From the NCBI GenBank assembly GCA_004380135.1, contig QXCR01000036.1:124001-188000 (forward strand): a stretch of DNA of 64,000 bases. The letters run 5' to 3'. Below, piece after piece: positions 9,715 to 20,964 of this stretch (its first letter is position 1; each line of letters opens with the position of its first letter). This DNA comes from Stemphylium vesicarium (Eukaryota; Ascomycota; Dothideomycetes; Pleosporales; Pleosporaceae). The notes under the pieces are model-generated. The model searched no databases, was not told the origin of the DNA, and saw only the letters and a list, made by a program, of their open reading frames with translations. Position numbers and translations under genes: made by a program.

Positions 9715-12506
9715 GATGTTGGACTGTTCTTGAGTAGTCTGATATTTAGAGGGATGTGGGATGGGGAATGTGGCAGGTTCAAGGGCAGATTATATAGACG
9801 TGAAGAGGTGTATACTAAGTCTTCCTGGAGATGGCTCGTGAGAAGGATCGTCGCTAGATATATCGCACAGCAGTTCGAACGATGCAATCCACGTCACGTG
9901 TTGTTAAATAGTAGGTAAGATAAATTGCGACGGCGTTCGGAGGCGTATGAGGGCACGTATCAGAGGTCGGTAACAAGGGCTCAGCAGCGAAATTGAATTT
10001 AGGAGATGCTCGGTGATGGTGGGTGTAGGTGGAGACTGTAGCAATGACAGCAGCTGAAATGCGCGCAATGACACGCGTACAGGATGAAAAGACGCAAAAG
10101 GCCGCCGAAGGTGCAGAATGGTAACAGTGACTATCCCGTGCAGGGCCAATGCTGCCCTCGGTCCGCTCCGGGTGTGCCGCACTGCAGCAGCGACCAAGAT
10201 GCAAATGGTAGTAGGGGCCATGATGCAGATGGACAGTACGATGTGGTGGTGCGGGGCATGCGGTAGGAGCGGGGCAGTCCGTCGCTAAGCACCAATGCAA
10301 ACTGCTAACTGCTGTATCGTGAAATAGCTGTGCGTCTGAATACTCTGCAATGCAAATGGTCTCTCAAAACTGCTGAGACCAAAGTATGTGAGAACCTAGC
10401 CTATCCTCCGAGTCCTCAATTAGTTTACAGGCCTCGACGAAAATACTAAATCTTGAAACCAGATGGTGTCTGTTCAGCGTTGGCACCGTCACCACCACCA
10501 AAATCGCATTCTTGACGCTCCAGATCCGGCGCAACTAGAAGGCGACAAGCGATATGGTGAGGTGATTCTAATGGGCGACCTGCCCTGACAGGCATGCATA
10601 GGTCGAGACGTATGTAGTGAGGTGAAGATGTTGAGGTTCGTGGATACCCCGCGGAGAAGGCCCCATCGGAGATGTGCGAAGCCGTGGGTCGATGGGGACC
10701 GAGACAAGAGATTGTAGGGCTTAGCGCGAAACTGGTCCTTGAGCGGAATGGGCCCAGGGCGAGATCTATGAAATCTCAAAATGCAAAATGACTGAACAAA
10801 TCCGTGGCGAGAAATGCAGTAGATCGTAGGAGCAGCGAATGATGGGTGATCAGCGCGCAGCTGCGAACTTATGCCGAGGCGACCAGGGCGGGCGAGAAGA
10901 CAGCCTTCTTTTCCCTCAACCACCTTGCTATACCAGGCCAGATTAGAGACAATGGAGTAGCATATTTCCTAATCGTCTACAAGCGTCTAATGCGTGTATC
11001 GTAGTTTTACTCCTATATCGGCGTGCGACAGGAAGGTGCGATGAACCGCCGACGAGCCGGAGTCAAAAAGAAGCTTCTTCTCTGCTATCGTGACTCTCAC
11101 TCCTATCCTCACCTCCAATGGCTCCAGGGCACCCACATTGCCACATTCTTTGGTTGAACAAAAGCAAGGAATATTGCGCTCTAGTCACATTGTGGAGATA
11201 CGATGCGGCTGTCGCTCAGCCCACTCATGGGGCCATGCCGAGAGATAATCGACTGAAGGAGGCAACCACACCCGGGAGCTGACTTGCCAGTCTTTTCACA
11301 CTGTTCGCCAAATTCCACAGGATCCCCCAAACCAACGATAGTACTGGACATCCAACCCGTCTTTCGACATCTTTCGACATGTGGACCCAAGCCATTGCGC
11401 CCTATGAACAAACCCTCCTTGGCAATCTTTTCGTCACGTAGAGATAGCGGAGCGCCGAGGCGCATTCTACTAGTAAGAGCAGGCTACCAGAGTGCATGTC
11501 ACATGAGACCCGGGGTGGAAACAGCTCAAGGGTAGGATTGGCCCAAGCCCACGTGCATATCTTGGCCTCAGAGCGCTCGGTACTTCTCAAGTACGATGCC
11601 GTCATTTGATTTGTACATGCTCGGGAATCAGCGATGCCAATCTCTCAACGTTTGGGAGAAGCGAAAAGTTCGAATTAAGCACCGGGGCGTTATGCCTTGT
11701 TTAACAGCCGAGGGCCAGTCCAGAGGCTTCGACTGTACGGCTCCCGACAAGCACATGAAGCTGCGGTATCAGACGACCTCTTTCTCACAAAAGACGCGAG
11801 TATCTATCTATCAGCCGCAAAGCCACGCCAAAAGCAGACTCACCAGTCCCATGAGCTTGGTGTGACAAATGGCTCGCTACCTGTGGCTTGCAGTCCTGGA
11901 TGCCCGAGCTGCAGCCATTGACAGGCTTCGGAGGCTCGCGAACCTTTAGCCTGCCCGCCGCGCTGGATTACGTTCCCTTAACTGTCCTCACGCGGCGAGC
12001 GACCTGGGCCCTTGTCGGCCGTGCCAGTGCCTGAGCTAGACGCGTTTACCCATGGGCAGAAGAGACGTTCCCACTGCTTTGCTGGGGCAAAATGTCGCCC
12101 AGGCCGGGTTACTAAAACGGCGCCGCCTACATTGCTAACGGGCGATGGCGCTCCCCCATTCGCACGACACAAAACGAGCGGGGTCGCGGGCGCAGCAGTG
12201 AGGCCGGGGCCGTCGAAAACTCTGTGCCGTCTGCCGATAATACCAAGCCCAGAATCGTGGGTACATTCACTACGCCGAAAGCCGTTAGCCAACGCCGCCC
12301 TCCTAGCGCCCCATCAAACCGCTTTGGATGCATAGTCGCATCCCAGCCCTCACCACCGCGAGGATCCACAGACAGGGCAATTGGCTGTGCCGCTCCTACT
12401 CGTCGTATAAAGACCCTGCAGATTATCCCGGGTCCTGTCTTCGATAAGGGCCACCTCAACTCCTCCTGCCACCCAAAGGTCCTCTCTTCGTCCACTGCCA
12501 TTCAGT
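9715..12506. other. Long intergenic region, no gene seen
   Basis: About 2.8 kb between the DUG3 5' end and the permease. Open frames at 9854-10300 (minus), 10489-10923 (minus) and 11596-11865 (plus) have biased or cysteine/proline-rich translations without domain character. The right end grades into a pyrimidine-rich leader of the permease. Confidence 0.5.
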
Positions 12507-12662
12507 GCGACTCATTTTGTAGCTCCCGCTGCTCCCCCACGCGACTGATAGTCGATCCCTCCTTCCCAGCCTCGACTCCAGAGCGACAATACCCATCCCT
12601 ACCTGAAGCGACTTTCCATTGCGACACTCCCCTGCGACATTTGCCCATTTTGCCTAAGCGAC
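12507..12662 (+). repeat. Cluster of seven GCGAC words upstream of the permease
   Basis: GCGAC starts at 12507, 12541, 12583, 12608, 12621, 12634 and 12658, all in the same orientation, in 156 bp ending 17 bp before the ATG. Chance expectation for one orientation of a 5-mer is about 0.15. A matching cluster lies 3' of the gene. Confidence 0.8.
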
Positions 12663-12678
12663 AATCCCATTTGCAACC

Positions 12679-14408
12679 ATGACCGAAGAAAAGAAGTATT
12701 CTGGCGAGTTCGTCCGCGAGACTTATCCCAACGACGATATCCAACATGGCATCGTGACCGACAATTCCGATGATTTGCAGCGTCATCTTGGAAACCGTCA
12801 AATCCAGCTGATCGCTATTGGCGGTTCCATAGGCACTGCCCTCTTTGTGTCTATCGGTGGTGCCCTCAACAGCGGTGGACCCCTCGGTCTGCTGCTTGCC
12901 TACACTGGATACTCTTGCGTCATCGCCCTCGTGAACAACGCCATGGCGGAAATGGCAAGTTTCATGCCCGTCTCCGGAGGTTTCATCCGAATGGCTGGAC
13001 ACTGGGTTGATGAGGCCTTGGGCTTCATGGCTGGCTGGAACTTCTTCTTCTATGAAGCTCTGTTAATCCCATTCGAGATTACGGCCCTTAACATCGTACT
13101 AAGGTATTGGAGAGATGACATCCCAGTTGCCGCTGTTTGCGCTGCCGTCATTGTCCTCTATGCGTAAGATTCCCACAACCGTCCGTTCTGGACGGAATAA
13201 CTTGTGAGAGATGAAAACTAATTCTGTATCACAGCGCCTGCAATGTCCTAGCCGTCAAGGCATACGGTGAGGCCGAATTTTGGCTATCTGGTGGAAAGGT
13301 TCTCCTTATCCTGATCCTTTACTGCTTCACCTTCATCACCATGGTTGGTGGCAATCCCCAAGGCGACGCATACGGATTCCGTTACTGGCGCAACCCAGGC
13401 CCGATGCCTGGAAGTACCAACCTCGAACGATTCGAAGGCTTCCTAGGCTCCCTTTGGGCCGCCTCCTTCTGTATCGTCGGTCCTGAGTACATCTCCATGG
13501 TCTCGGGTGAGGCCAAGCGCCCCCGTGTCTACATCAAAACTGCCTTCAAGACCGTCTACTTCCGATTCGGTGCCTTCTTCATTCTCGGTGCTCTCTGTGT
13601 CGGCGTCGTCCTAGCCTACAACGACCCTCAGCTCGTCGACGTTCTCAAGGCCGGTGAGAGCAGTGCTGCCGCATCTCCCTACGTCATTGCCATGAGGAAC
13701 CTTCAAATCGGTGGTCTTCCCCACCTTGTCAACGCTCTCTTGATTACAAGTATTTTCTCTGCCGGTAACACGTACACCTACTGTGCTACCCGAAGTTTGT
13801 ACTCGCTTGCTATCGAGGGCCGCGCTCCCAAGATCCTCCGCAAATGTACCAAGAACGGTGTTCCGATCTACTGCTTCGCCGTTGTCATGATCTTCCCCTT
13901 CCTGTCGTTCCTCCAATTGTCGGACGACTCCGCGAAGGTCTTGAAATGGCTCACCAACATCATCACCGCTGGAGGTGTCATCAACTACATTGTCATGTGT
14001 GGCACATACCTCGCTTTCTACAAGGCCTGCAAGGTCCAAGGGCTTGACCGCAAAACTCTCCCATACTGCGGTTATTTCCAACCCTATGGTACCTGGTTCG
14101 CGCTATGCTTCGAGATCTGCGTCGTCTTCGTCTACGGCTACTCTACCTTCTTGCCCGGCGCCTTCACTCTGGAGTCCTTCTTCACTTACTACACCATGGT
14201 TATCGTCGCTCCGATCCTATTCCTATTCTGGAAGCTTCTCAAGAGGAGCAAGTGGCTGAAGCCGCACGAGGTTGACTTGGTCTGGGACGCTCCTCTCATT
14301 GACGCCTACGAGTCCTCCTTCATTACACCACCCGTTGGTTTCTGGACGGAGATGCTCCAGCTCATTGGCTTGAAGCGCAACGTTCCCGTTGACAAGCGTG
14401 CTGTTTAA
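12679..14408 (+). CDS. Amino-acid permease (APC superfamily, YAT family; Agp2-like)
   Basis: Plasma-membrane proton-coupled amino-acid transporter. Exons 12679-13163 and 13235-14408, intron 71 bp (GTAAGA...ACAG), 1659 nt, 552 aa, the family's normal length. The family opening HLGNRQIQLIAIGGSIGTAL (TM1 with the unwound glycine-rich substrate site) follows a 50-residue cytosolic N-terminus; then MAEMASFMPVSGGF, GWNFFFYEALLIPFEITALN, the splice junction in LYAACNVLAVKAYGEAEFW, GPEYISMVSGEAKRPR, NTYTYCATRSLYSLA and GRAPKILRKCTKNGVP, with about twelve hydrophobic segments overall. The GTALFV motif and the PFEIT segment resemble the Agp2-like branch more than Gap1; substrate (amino acids, carnitine or polyamines) cannot be told from sequence. 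Start chosen at the first ATG of the open frame (MTEEKKYSGEF). Confidence 0.92.
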
Positions 14409-14569
14409 GTTGATTTCAGCGTCTTTTTTGGCATAACGAATTATGTACAGCAAGATATTGATAAGATATTGACCCAGGTGGATAGATCTTTTTCGCCATC
14501 GGCCTACGGGCGCTGGCTTTGCATTGCATAAATGCAATACCCCTTTCATTTTGCATAATTGGACATCTG

Positions 14570-14812
14570 GCGACTTTGCGACTGATGAAAGGCCTCTGCT
14601 ATCTCCCATGCGACAAACAGCGAGGCCGACTGCGAACCCAAGCGACACTTGTCTGTACATCCAATTGCGCCATACCCAAGCGACACGCCATGACGAGGCC
14701 ACCCACGCGACACTACTTATGCAGCAGTGCGACGATCATGTTGCGCGTAGCCCGGTTAAACTGACGGTGTCATTGCTGCTTACAAGGCGCCGAAGGGTTG
14801 CACTTTGGCGAC
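14570..14812 (+). repeat. Second cluster of GCGAC words, downstream of the permease
   Basis: GCGAC starts at 14570, 14578, 14610, 14642, 14680, 14707, 14729 and 14808, all in the same orientation as the upstream cluster. Two neighbouring intervals are exactly 32 bp. Confidence 0.8.
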
Positions 14813-16336
14813 TCCCCACGGCATTAGACCGGGAGCTTGGTTGCAAACCGTGATGCCTGAGCCTTGGAGAAATTTCCCAGGTGCGCATCGCATGGCTGTT
14901 CCTCGGAAGGGTCGGAAATGCATTCCGCGTCAGCATACCGCTATCAGAATGCGCAGCAGCTCTCCCGCCTGCCGCAAGCAACCACACCAACTCTACTCTG
15001 CCTTGCCCTAGTATGCGCAGTTTCGCTCCTTGCATGCGCCACTATCGCTCAGCAGTTTTTTGGTGACACTCATGCAGCCATCTTGGACTAAGGACGACTA
15101 ATTCTGGCTTTCGCGAGGCCGCCAGGGTGTTGTGTAGTACGCCAGGCCACCAGGGCGCTCTCTCAGGCTGCGCAAGAGGGCGCCTACACACCTAGCCAGC
15201 GATTAGGCCAGGATGCACACAGCCGTGCCGCAGATGTAGTGGACCGGTGAAGCCATGATGAATATTGACCGTCAATGGACATCCTCTACGCCAAGCCCTC
15301 TTTCAATTCGCAGTGTTGTGGCTCGAGCCCGGCACCTGCACCTCCCACGTCGAACGCTGCTAAGCCTTGGGCCTCGCATCAATTCATTCCACCATCAGGC
15401 CACCCCAGACGTCGCACATGAATGCCTTGTCACCGAACCCAAGATTAGCGCGCAAGATATCGAGCAATTCGCTCTTTACATCCCAAAACGTCCAATGCAC
15501 CCCGCCCACCCGTCCGTCTATCTACCAAACAGCACCGCTCCCCTCCCCTGTCCCGCCCGCTCGCTCGTGGTGCGCCACAAAAACTCCCGCGTCTCCACCA
15601 CCCACCACCCACTTCTCAGGAACTTCAGGAGGAGACTTCTCGCTGACGCTTTCTGCCACATGAGGCTAGCTGTTTCGGCCCTTGCAGCAGCCCTTTTATT
15701 TCTCCGCATTTGATAACAGTATTGCGGGTCTACGGATGCTTCTAAACGACGAGGCGGCGCACCGCACGGCTCACCATCTGCACACGACTATCGGATGGGT
15801 AAGTGGAGTTGGGGGAGATAGTAGGTAGACTGCTGTCAAGCTTTCGCCTAAGATGTTGATGGTGCTGCGATCCAAGAATCTTGGGCTTGTCTCTCTAGTT
15901 GGCTGGTAAGTTGCAAGGTAATTTCGGAGCCGCACTGCAACCGGATCAAGAGACTGAAAACGGTAATGTGGACGTGAATGTGATGTTTCCTACCTGCTCA
16001 TCTCGCAAACGCCGTGAGTAGTACTACCGAAAACCCCAGAACCGCATCATTATGCCATTTTTTCCGTCGGAAAAGGGCATATAACATCGGTCGCTCTTCA
16101 TATGCATCGGCTATGCCATCATAACGGTGCATTACTTGGTTCAGCGGATGCGCTCCTTGTGGAGCCTCGTTGTTTGGAACCGAAGCATCACCGTCGCTGT
16201 CATTGTGGGATTGTGGTACGGCACGTGGTGACGCCGCGCTGTCCGACCCAGGCTTTGGGCTGGGGGCGAGGCTAGTAGAAGGTGAAGTTGTGGTCCGCTA
16301 GGAGCGGCTAGGGGCGCCTCATGAGCTCTTACCAAG
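14813..16336. other. Intergenic region, no convincing gene
   Basis: The plus-strand frame 15255-15713 ends with a hydrophobic stretch (RLAVSALAAALLFLRI) but has no supporting exon structure, and the preceding translation looks random. Nothing else is supported. Confidence 0.45.
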
Positions 16337-17689
16337 CTAGCTATCCTTCTTCTTCCTCTCCTCATAACCCTCAACAACAAACTCCCACCCACGTTCCAAG
16401 TGTGCAAGACTAACAACAAGATTGTCGGTATCCGCCTTGGTCTTATCCATATCTTCTGCCACAGCCGTAGCTCCGATCTGGTTGCCGGTAAGAAGCAAGG
16501 GCAGAATCGAGGATTTCCACGCCGGTATCTTCAGGGTGTCAAAATACATTTTGCCGCACGAGATGCCCAGCAAGAGGATTGTCAGGGCGAGCAAAGCCAG
16601 TGGAAATCCGGGCCACATCCAGTTGAATTTGATGCATACTGTTGTCTCCATAACTGTCCCCTTGACATAGACCGGCAGTAGCATCTTTTCATGAGTGTCA
16701 TTTTTGGCGGAAAAGAAACGCACACCGGTGCCTTGTTTGCGCAACTCGCCCGTCGCGGCGTTTACGATAGCCTCCATAGTCTGATTGATGCTTGTAAAAC
16801 TGGCGTTCCCTTTATTAGTCAGACCTTTGAGCCACCATGGCTCGCAACGGAGATCGTTGAAGTCTTCCGGATCGCCGTCGAACACGATTGTGGAGGGAGA
16901 GATACAATTTCCAAACAGTGTCGCTCCCATGAAATTGGTAAAACTTCGTGCGTAGAGACTTTGGAGTCCGTACGTACATTCTGCGGGGAAGGTCATATTG
17001 ACCTCGTCAACGAAGAAGCTGATGAGTGTGTGGTCCTGCGGTACTGAAGATATGTTGTTCATTGTGTACACTTTTCCATCGAGGACACAAGGTGTGTGAA
17101 GGTGGGCGAAATCAACTTCGGAACCTTCTTGTCCTTGTGGCTGAACTATTGGCGTTTCTTTTACAAGGGTTTCCGTGAAGATTGTGTCCTGCACAGATCC
17201 ATGATAGTCTCGCACACAAGGGTAGAATGAACATGTTGTCGCCATAACATACAGGTACTCCTGCAAGAAAGATGACTCCCGCAAGTCGAATGAAGAATTG
17301 AAGCTGCATATTGGGCACCCGTCCGGCCTGCAATTGTTGTTTGTGAATGTAATCACGCTGACGTTGAGTAAAGAAGCTTGGAAGATCTTGTCAAACGAAT
17401 CGTCGAATGCAGCCAGGAGGGAATCATGCAGCGGAACTACTGCATGCTTTCATGTAGTGGCGGAACCAGAAACGTCTATTACCTTTGCGCCACCCGGTGG
17501 TCCTCCAATACCTTGACCATCTGGTAAAATGTAGTCAAGTCTAGGCGAATTTTCGCTCTTATACCTGTCGCGGCTGCTGCCCACTTTTACAACCTCAGTT
17601 ATCCAAGGTGTTGTATCAACGCACTTCTTGCACATCCCAACTGAAGAATGCGTAATACCATTGTACGATGGAAAGAAGCAGTTACCGGT

Positions 17690-17697
17690 AGTGCAGC
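17690..17697. repeat. Target-site duplication, left copy
   Basis: AGTGCAGC directly outside the left terminal repeat; the right copy at 18633-18640 is AGTACAGC, 7 of 8 identical. Eight bases is the hAT-class length. Confidence 0.85.
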
Positions 17698-17716
17698 CAG
17701 ACTCCGCAACAATCAA
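17698..17716 (+). repeat. Left terminal inverted repeat of the hAT element
   Basis: CAGACTCCGCAACAATCAA; pairs with the right end at 18 of 19 positions. Confidence 0.9.
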
Positions 17717-17864
17717 GTCAAGACAATCTAAGACCGATTTCTTAGTTTGATTAGGCGAGAGCAGCCCTACGGATTGTTTTGATTGCAGATTGAGGTGTCG
17801 TGAGGCAGTTGAGATTGTCTTGACTTGACTTAATTGTTAGAAATCTTAGATTTTGGTAGTATAG

Positions 17865-18149
17865 CTACCCCACTAGAGTTACGATCTCTAACGAGTCTCT
17901 CCAGTTATATATATCGTACTCTCGCGCCAGTGAGTCGTCTGTAAAGCTCTCGCTGCTGCTGTCACTGCTGTCGTCGTCGCCGCTGTGCGTTTCAATTGCT
18001 TTTATGGTAGTGTAACCAGCCCGAGTCTATGCCCGTATAAGCTGTAGAGCCGCAAGCAACTCACTGCCGATCGCGCGTCGTTTTGGCTCGAGTAGATCAC
18101 CGAGCTCACTAAAGAGCCGCTCGCATTCACAGCTTAAGGCTAGAATAGT
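17865..18149 (-). pseudogene. hAT transposase C-terminal dimerisation domain, remnant
   Basis: Minus-strand frame reads TILALSCECERLFSELG, then LLEPKRRAIGSELLAALQLI and RA, a TAG at 18027-18029, then TRAGYTTIKA and a serine/aspartate-rich tail to the stop at 17865-17867. This is the hAT-family motif around the conserved SxxxERxFS block and the basic and leucine-rich helix that follows; the TAG sits where relatives have a tryptophan. Only the last part of the protein is present, so the copy cannot encode an active enzyme. Confidence 0.82.
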
Positions 18150-18613
18150 TAGTATATTAATTGCAAACTAGCTAAAACACTAGTATTTTAAAAACTAATA
18201 GAAGACATAAGTCGTATATATAATGTAGTACATATTAGAAGGCGCGTAAGAGCCTATAATAGGCTCTTAGAGGCTAAGACGCTAATTACGCGCGATCACG
18301 TGAGACGTATCAGTAGACCATCCACTCTTCTCGACAAAAACGAAAGATATGGGCGGAGGATGGAGGGGTGAGAGGCCGCTAGGTAATACGACTTGGCAGG
18401 ACGCGCCACGACGCGTCACGACGCGCTATCACGAGAAACTCCATCCTTTATCTATCCTTCACCCTCCACCCCTATAGCAGCGGCACAATCTCATTAATCT
18501 GGCAATCTGGATGTCACGGATTAATTGATTAAGCTACCAATTTAAGGACTAGCTTCTTGATCTCATTATTGCTTCAATCTGGCAATCTCACAAGATCAAT
18601 CTCACAATCCGGA

Positions 18614-18632
18614 TTGATTGTTGCGGACTCTG
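18614..18632 (-). repeat. Right terminal inverted repeat of the hAT element
   Basis: TTGATTGTTGCGGACTCTG, the reverse complement of the left end apart from one base; followed by target-duplication copy AGTACAGC at 18633-18640. Confidence 0.9.
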
Positions 18633-19673
18633 AGTACAGCCAGGTATAATGTTGAAGCGGGCCGTGTTCGGGTTGGCTAGGCCATCCATCACAGCAATCT
18701 TTGTATCCATGTCCATCTCTCGATATACCAAGTCATCGGTTTTGCCTAGATCGGAACCTTGCATCCATCTTGAGACACGAATGGTTGCACTTGCGGACTC
18801 GAGAGGTCGATCGCACGGTACAGTTGCAACAGCTTGCTGGGTGAAGGGGCCGACTCCGATGGAGGTAACGATGACTATACAGCCTAGAAGTGCCGTGTTC
18901 CTACTGTCTGTCAGCTGACTCGCTCAATCTCGTATCTGTTCAAATCTCATACAATTTCCTTGTGCGAAACAGAAGTTGCGCTGAGCCCCAGGGACCACGT
19001 GAAGCTGTATCAAAGTGGGCGAGGTGTTGTAATGGCGTGGAATGGCGGAAGAATGTCCACTTCCGTTGACTGATAGCTGCAGGGTATTAGCAAGCTATCG
19101 CCCGATCCTCTTTACACTCTCACCCTCTTCCGCGACAACCACCAAACAGGCTCGCATTAGGGTAGATAGAATGGCAATCAGTGTGTTGAGATTGATTTTG
19201 TATTTCCATTCGGGCTGCTGTTTGTCGTTGTATGTTATCATCAGGACCACGATTGCGATCAATGCAGCTATGGCGAGCGCCAATGCTACAAGCTCGGTCC
19301 ACCATACCGTCAATAGTGTTACACGATTGTCTTTCTTTTTGGGCTTTATTGACTGTATAGACCCGATCTCGTGGTAGTGCGCGTGTAGAAATGCGTGGGT
19401 CTCTCTTGGCTCGATTGTGCTTTTTGTTCCCCCAACACCGACGCTTTCGTGATACTCATGGCTTGGGTGTGCGGTGCCAATCGAGGTTCTTGTCGCTATA
19501 GATAGCGAGATAGAGCTGACATCGCCGCCTGGGCTTCTCGGTAACTCTCTCTGCTCTGTAGAATTTGTTGTCTCGCAAGGCTGTGCCAATAGATCCTCGA
19601 GGGTGACCAATGTCTCTTCAGTTCGCCCAGAACCAGCACAAGAAGCTATCCGAATGTTTTCCTCTCCAGCCAT

Positions 19674-20964
19674 GTCGGATCTGTCGTTTAAAGACGTTTC
19701 TGGGGCCTACAATGGAGAATTGTTATCAAGTGAGCGAGCTGAAAGAATGGAGATCTTATAAGACGCGAAGACGTCTTCAAGCCGTCTGGCCTTCTGTTGA
19801 GTATCGTCTTACGCTTCGTACCACATGCACCAGGGACTACCATCATCTGTTCACCGATCTTTCGTCATACCCCATGCAAGTCAGCCTTGGGTTCTGCGTC
19901 CTCGTAATCGATTTGATAGCACTCTTCATTTGCCGCCCATTGTAAGCACTGCCGATCTCCATATATTCGGTGCGCAGCCGATGCATTCGCCCCATAAACA
20001 CACCTGCGCAAGACTATTCACAGATTACCTTGCACGTGCTATACATCAGATCACCATCCCTTGGGTACCCAAGTCTGCATATGAGTTTCGAGCTGCGATA
20101 ATTCCAGTATGGCAATCTGAGAGTATTTTATTGAGAAAGATTCGTCTATTTCGAAGGTTGGCCATCTAACTGTCAAGGAGTGGCTTTGGTGAAGCGGGCG
20201 CAGTTGGCGCAAGGATCTCATGCCGTGCGACAACCAAGCCAGGAATTTGCCTCACCGGTCAGTCGAGCGAGGAGGCGGTGTTTGGAAAGTAAAAGCTGTG
20301 CAAAAGTCACCACACCTCGCTCGCTATGCAGGCAAAGGGTCTTTCAGATGTTAACACAGGCGAGGCTGTAGTAGTCCGCTGTCTTTTTCCACTAATCCCT
20401 GCCCCTCGTCTCGTCGCACGGCTTCACAACGGCCCGATTACTTCTTCACAACGGCAATGACGGGCGCACGTGCGGGGGGCCAAAAGTCATTGCACTTGGT
20501 GATTTTTTAGCCGGGGGCCGAAATATCGCCTGCCAACGTAGTCCTATCATCGCCCGCCTGGGCTTGAGAGAGGAGAGGGATCAGCGTGGGCGGGGATAGT
20601 GTCGTCCTTGGTATAAAAGTTTGCGGGGGTGGAGATGAGGGTGGGTGTGAACCTAATGCGGGGACCTGGAGGCGCTGGATGGGGTTGCTGGGTTAGGGTG
20701 TTCGATCCGTTGGGATTGGATAGACGACTCGGCTTGTTGCAGCGAGATCATGGTGTGGTGATCAGTGAGGGGTGTCGCGCACGAGAGTGGCTGCGTGGTG
20801 TGTAAGAGAAGGCGCGTCATAGTTCCGTAAATGCCGTCATGGTTTCGTGGAGTCTTCCTTCTTCCTTTTGATCCTGGCGCGGACGTCGTTGCCCTGAGTT
20901 CCTCGACCCCTTCCTTCCTTCCTTCCCGCGAACCGGTACTTGTGAGACCCTGCATCGTCGCATC
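19674..20964. other. Intergenic region, no gene seen
   Basis: Contains the 5' flank of the DUF3176 gene and the 3' flank of the next minus-strand gene. Plus-strand frames at 19474-19945 run over the antisense of DUF3176 exon 1 or are short and featureless. Confidence 0.5.

Larger units (their letters stand above)
17698..18632 (-). mobile_element. Non-autonomous hAT-type DNA transposon, 935 bp
   Basis: Bounded by 19-bp terminal inverted repeats (18 of 19 matching) that begin CAGA, and by an 8-bp target duplication. Both ends are rich in subterminal CAATCT/AGATTG words (for example CAATCTGGCAATCT at 18571-18584), the arrangement to which hAT transposases bind. The inside keeps only the C-terminal end of a transposase on minus; most of the coding sequence is gone, so this is a deletion derivative. 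A short tandem ACGACGCG-type repeat lies at about 18399-18426. The one-base difference between the target duplications and a stop codon in the transposase remnant indicate an old insertion. Confidence 0.9.
16337..19673 (-). pseudogene. DUF3176 membrane-protein gene split by a hAT insertion
   Basis: Exons on minus: 19673-19124, 19076-18953, 18903-18633, then a 935-bp element, then 17689-16337. Removing the element plus one copy of its 8-bp target duplication gives 2298 nt, an exact multiple of three, and restores FNIIPGC directly onto TTGNCFFPSYNG, the cysteine motif of the family. Landmarks: an N-terminal membrane pair (WWTELVALALAIAALIAIVV), then LNTLIAILSTLMRA, HFDTASRGPWGSAQLLFRTR (family signature), GPFTQQAV, a glycosylation-rich extracellular loop with paired cysteines, and the C-terminal membrane segment FNWMWPGFPLALLALTILLL. 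Introns 19077-19123 and 18904-18952 are normal. A second lesion, TGA at 17450-17452 (from SATT to KHAVV), is consistent with CGA to TGA. DUF3176 proteins are fungus-specific and of unknown role. Confidence 0.88.

Noticed and set aside
12502..13002. Antisense open frame of 166 codons opposite the permease start
   Set aside because: Shadow of the permease coding sequence and its GCGAC-rich leader; no domain character.
15255..15713. 152-codon plus-strand frame ending in a hydrophobic stretch
   Set aside because: The preceding translation is low in complexity and random-looking, and no splice signals or neighbouring exon support it.
18399..18426. Short tandem ACGACGCG-type repeat
   Set aside because: Only about three copies, inside the hAT element; not a separate satellite and not a CRISPR array (none seen in the window).
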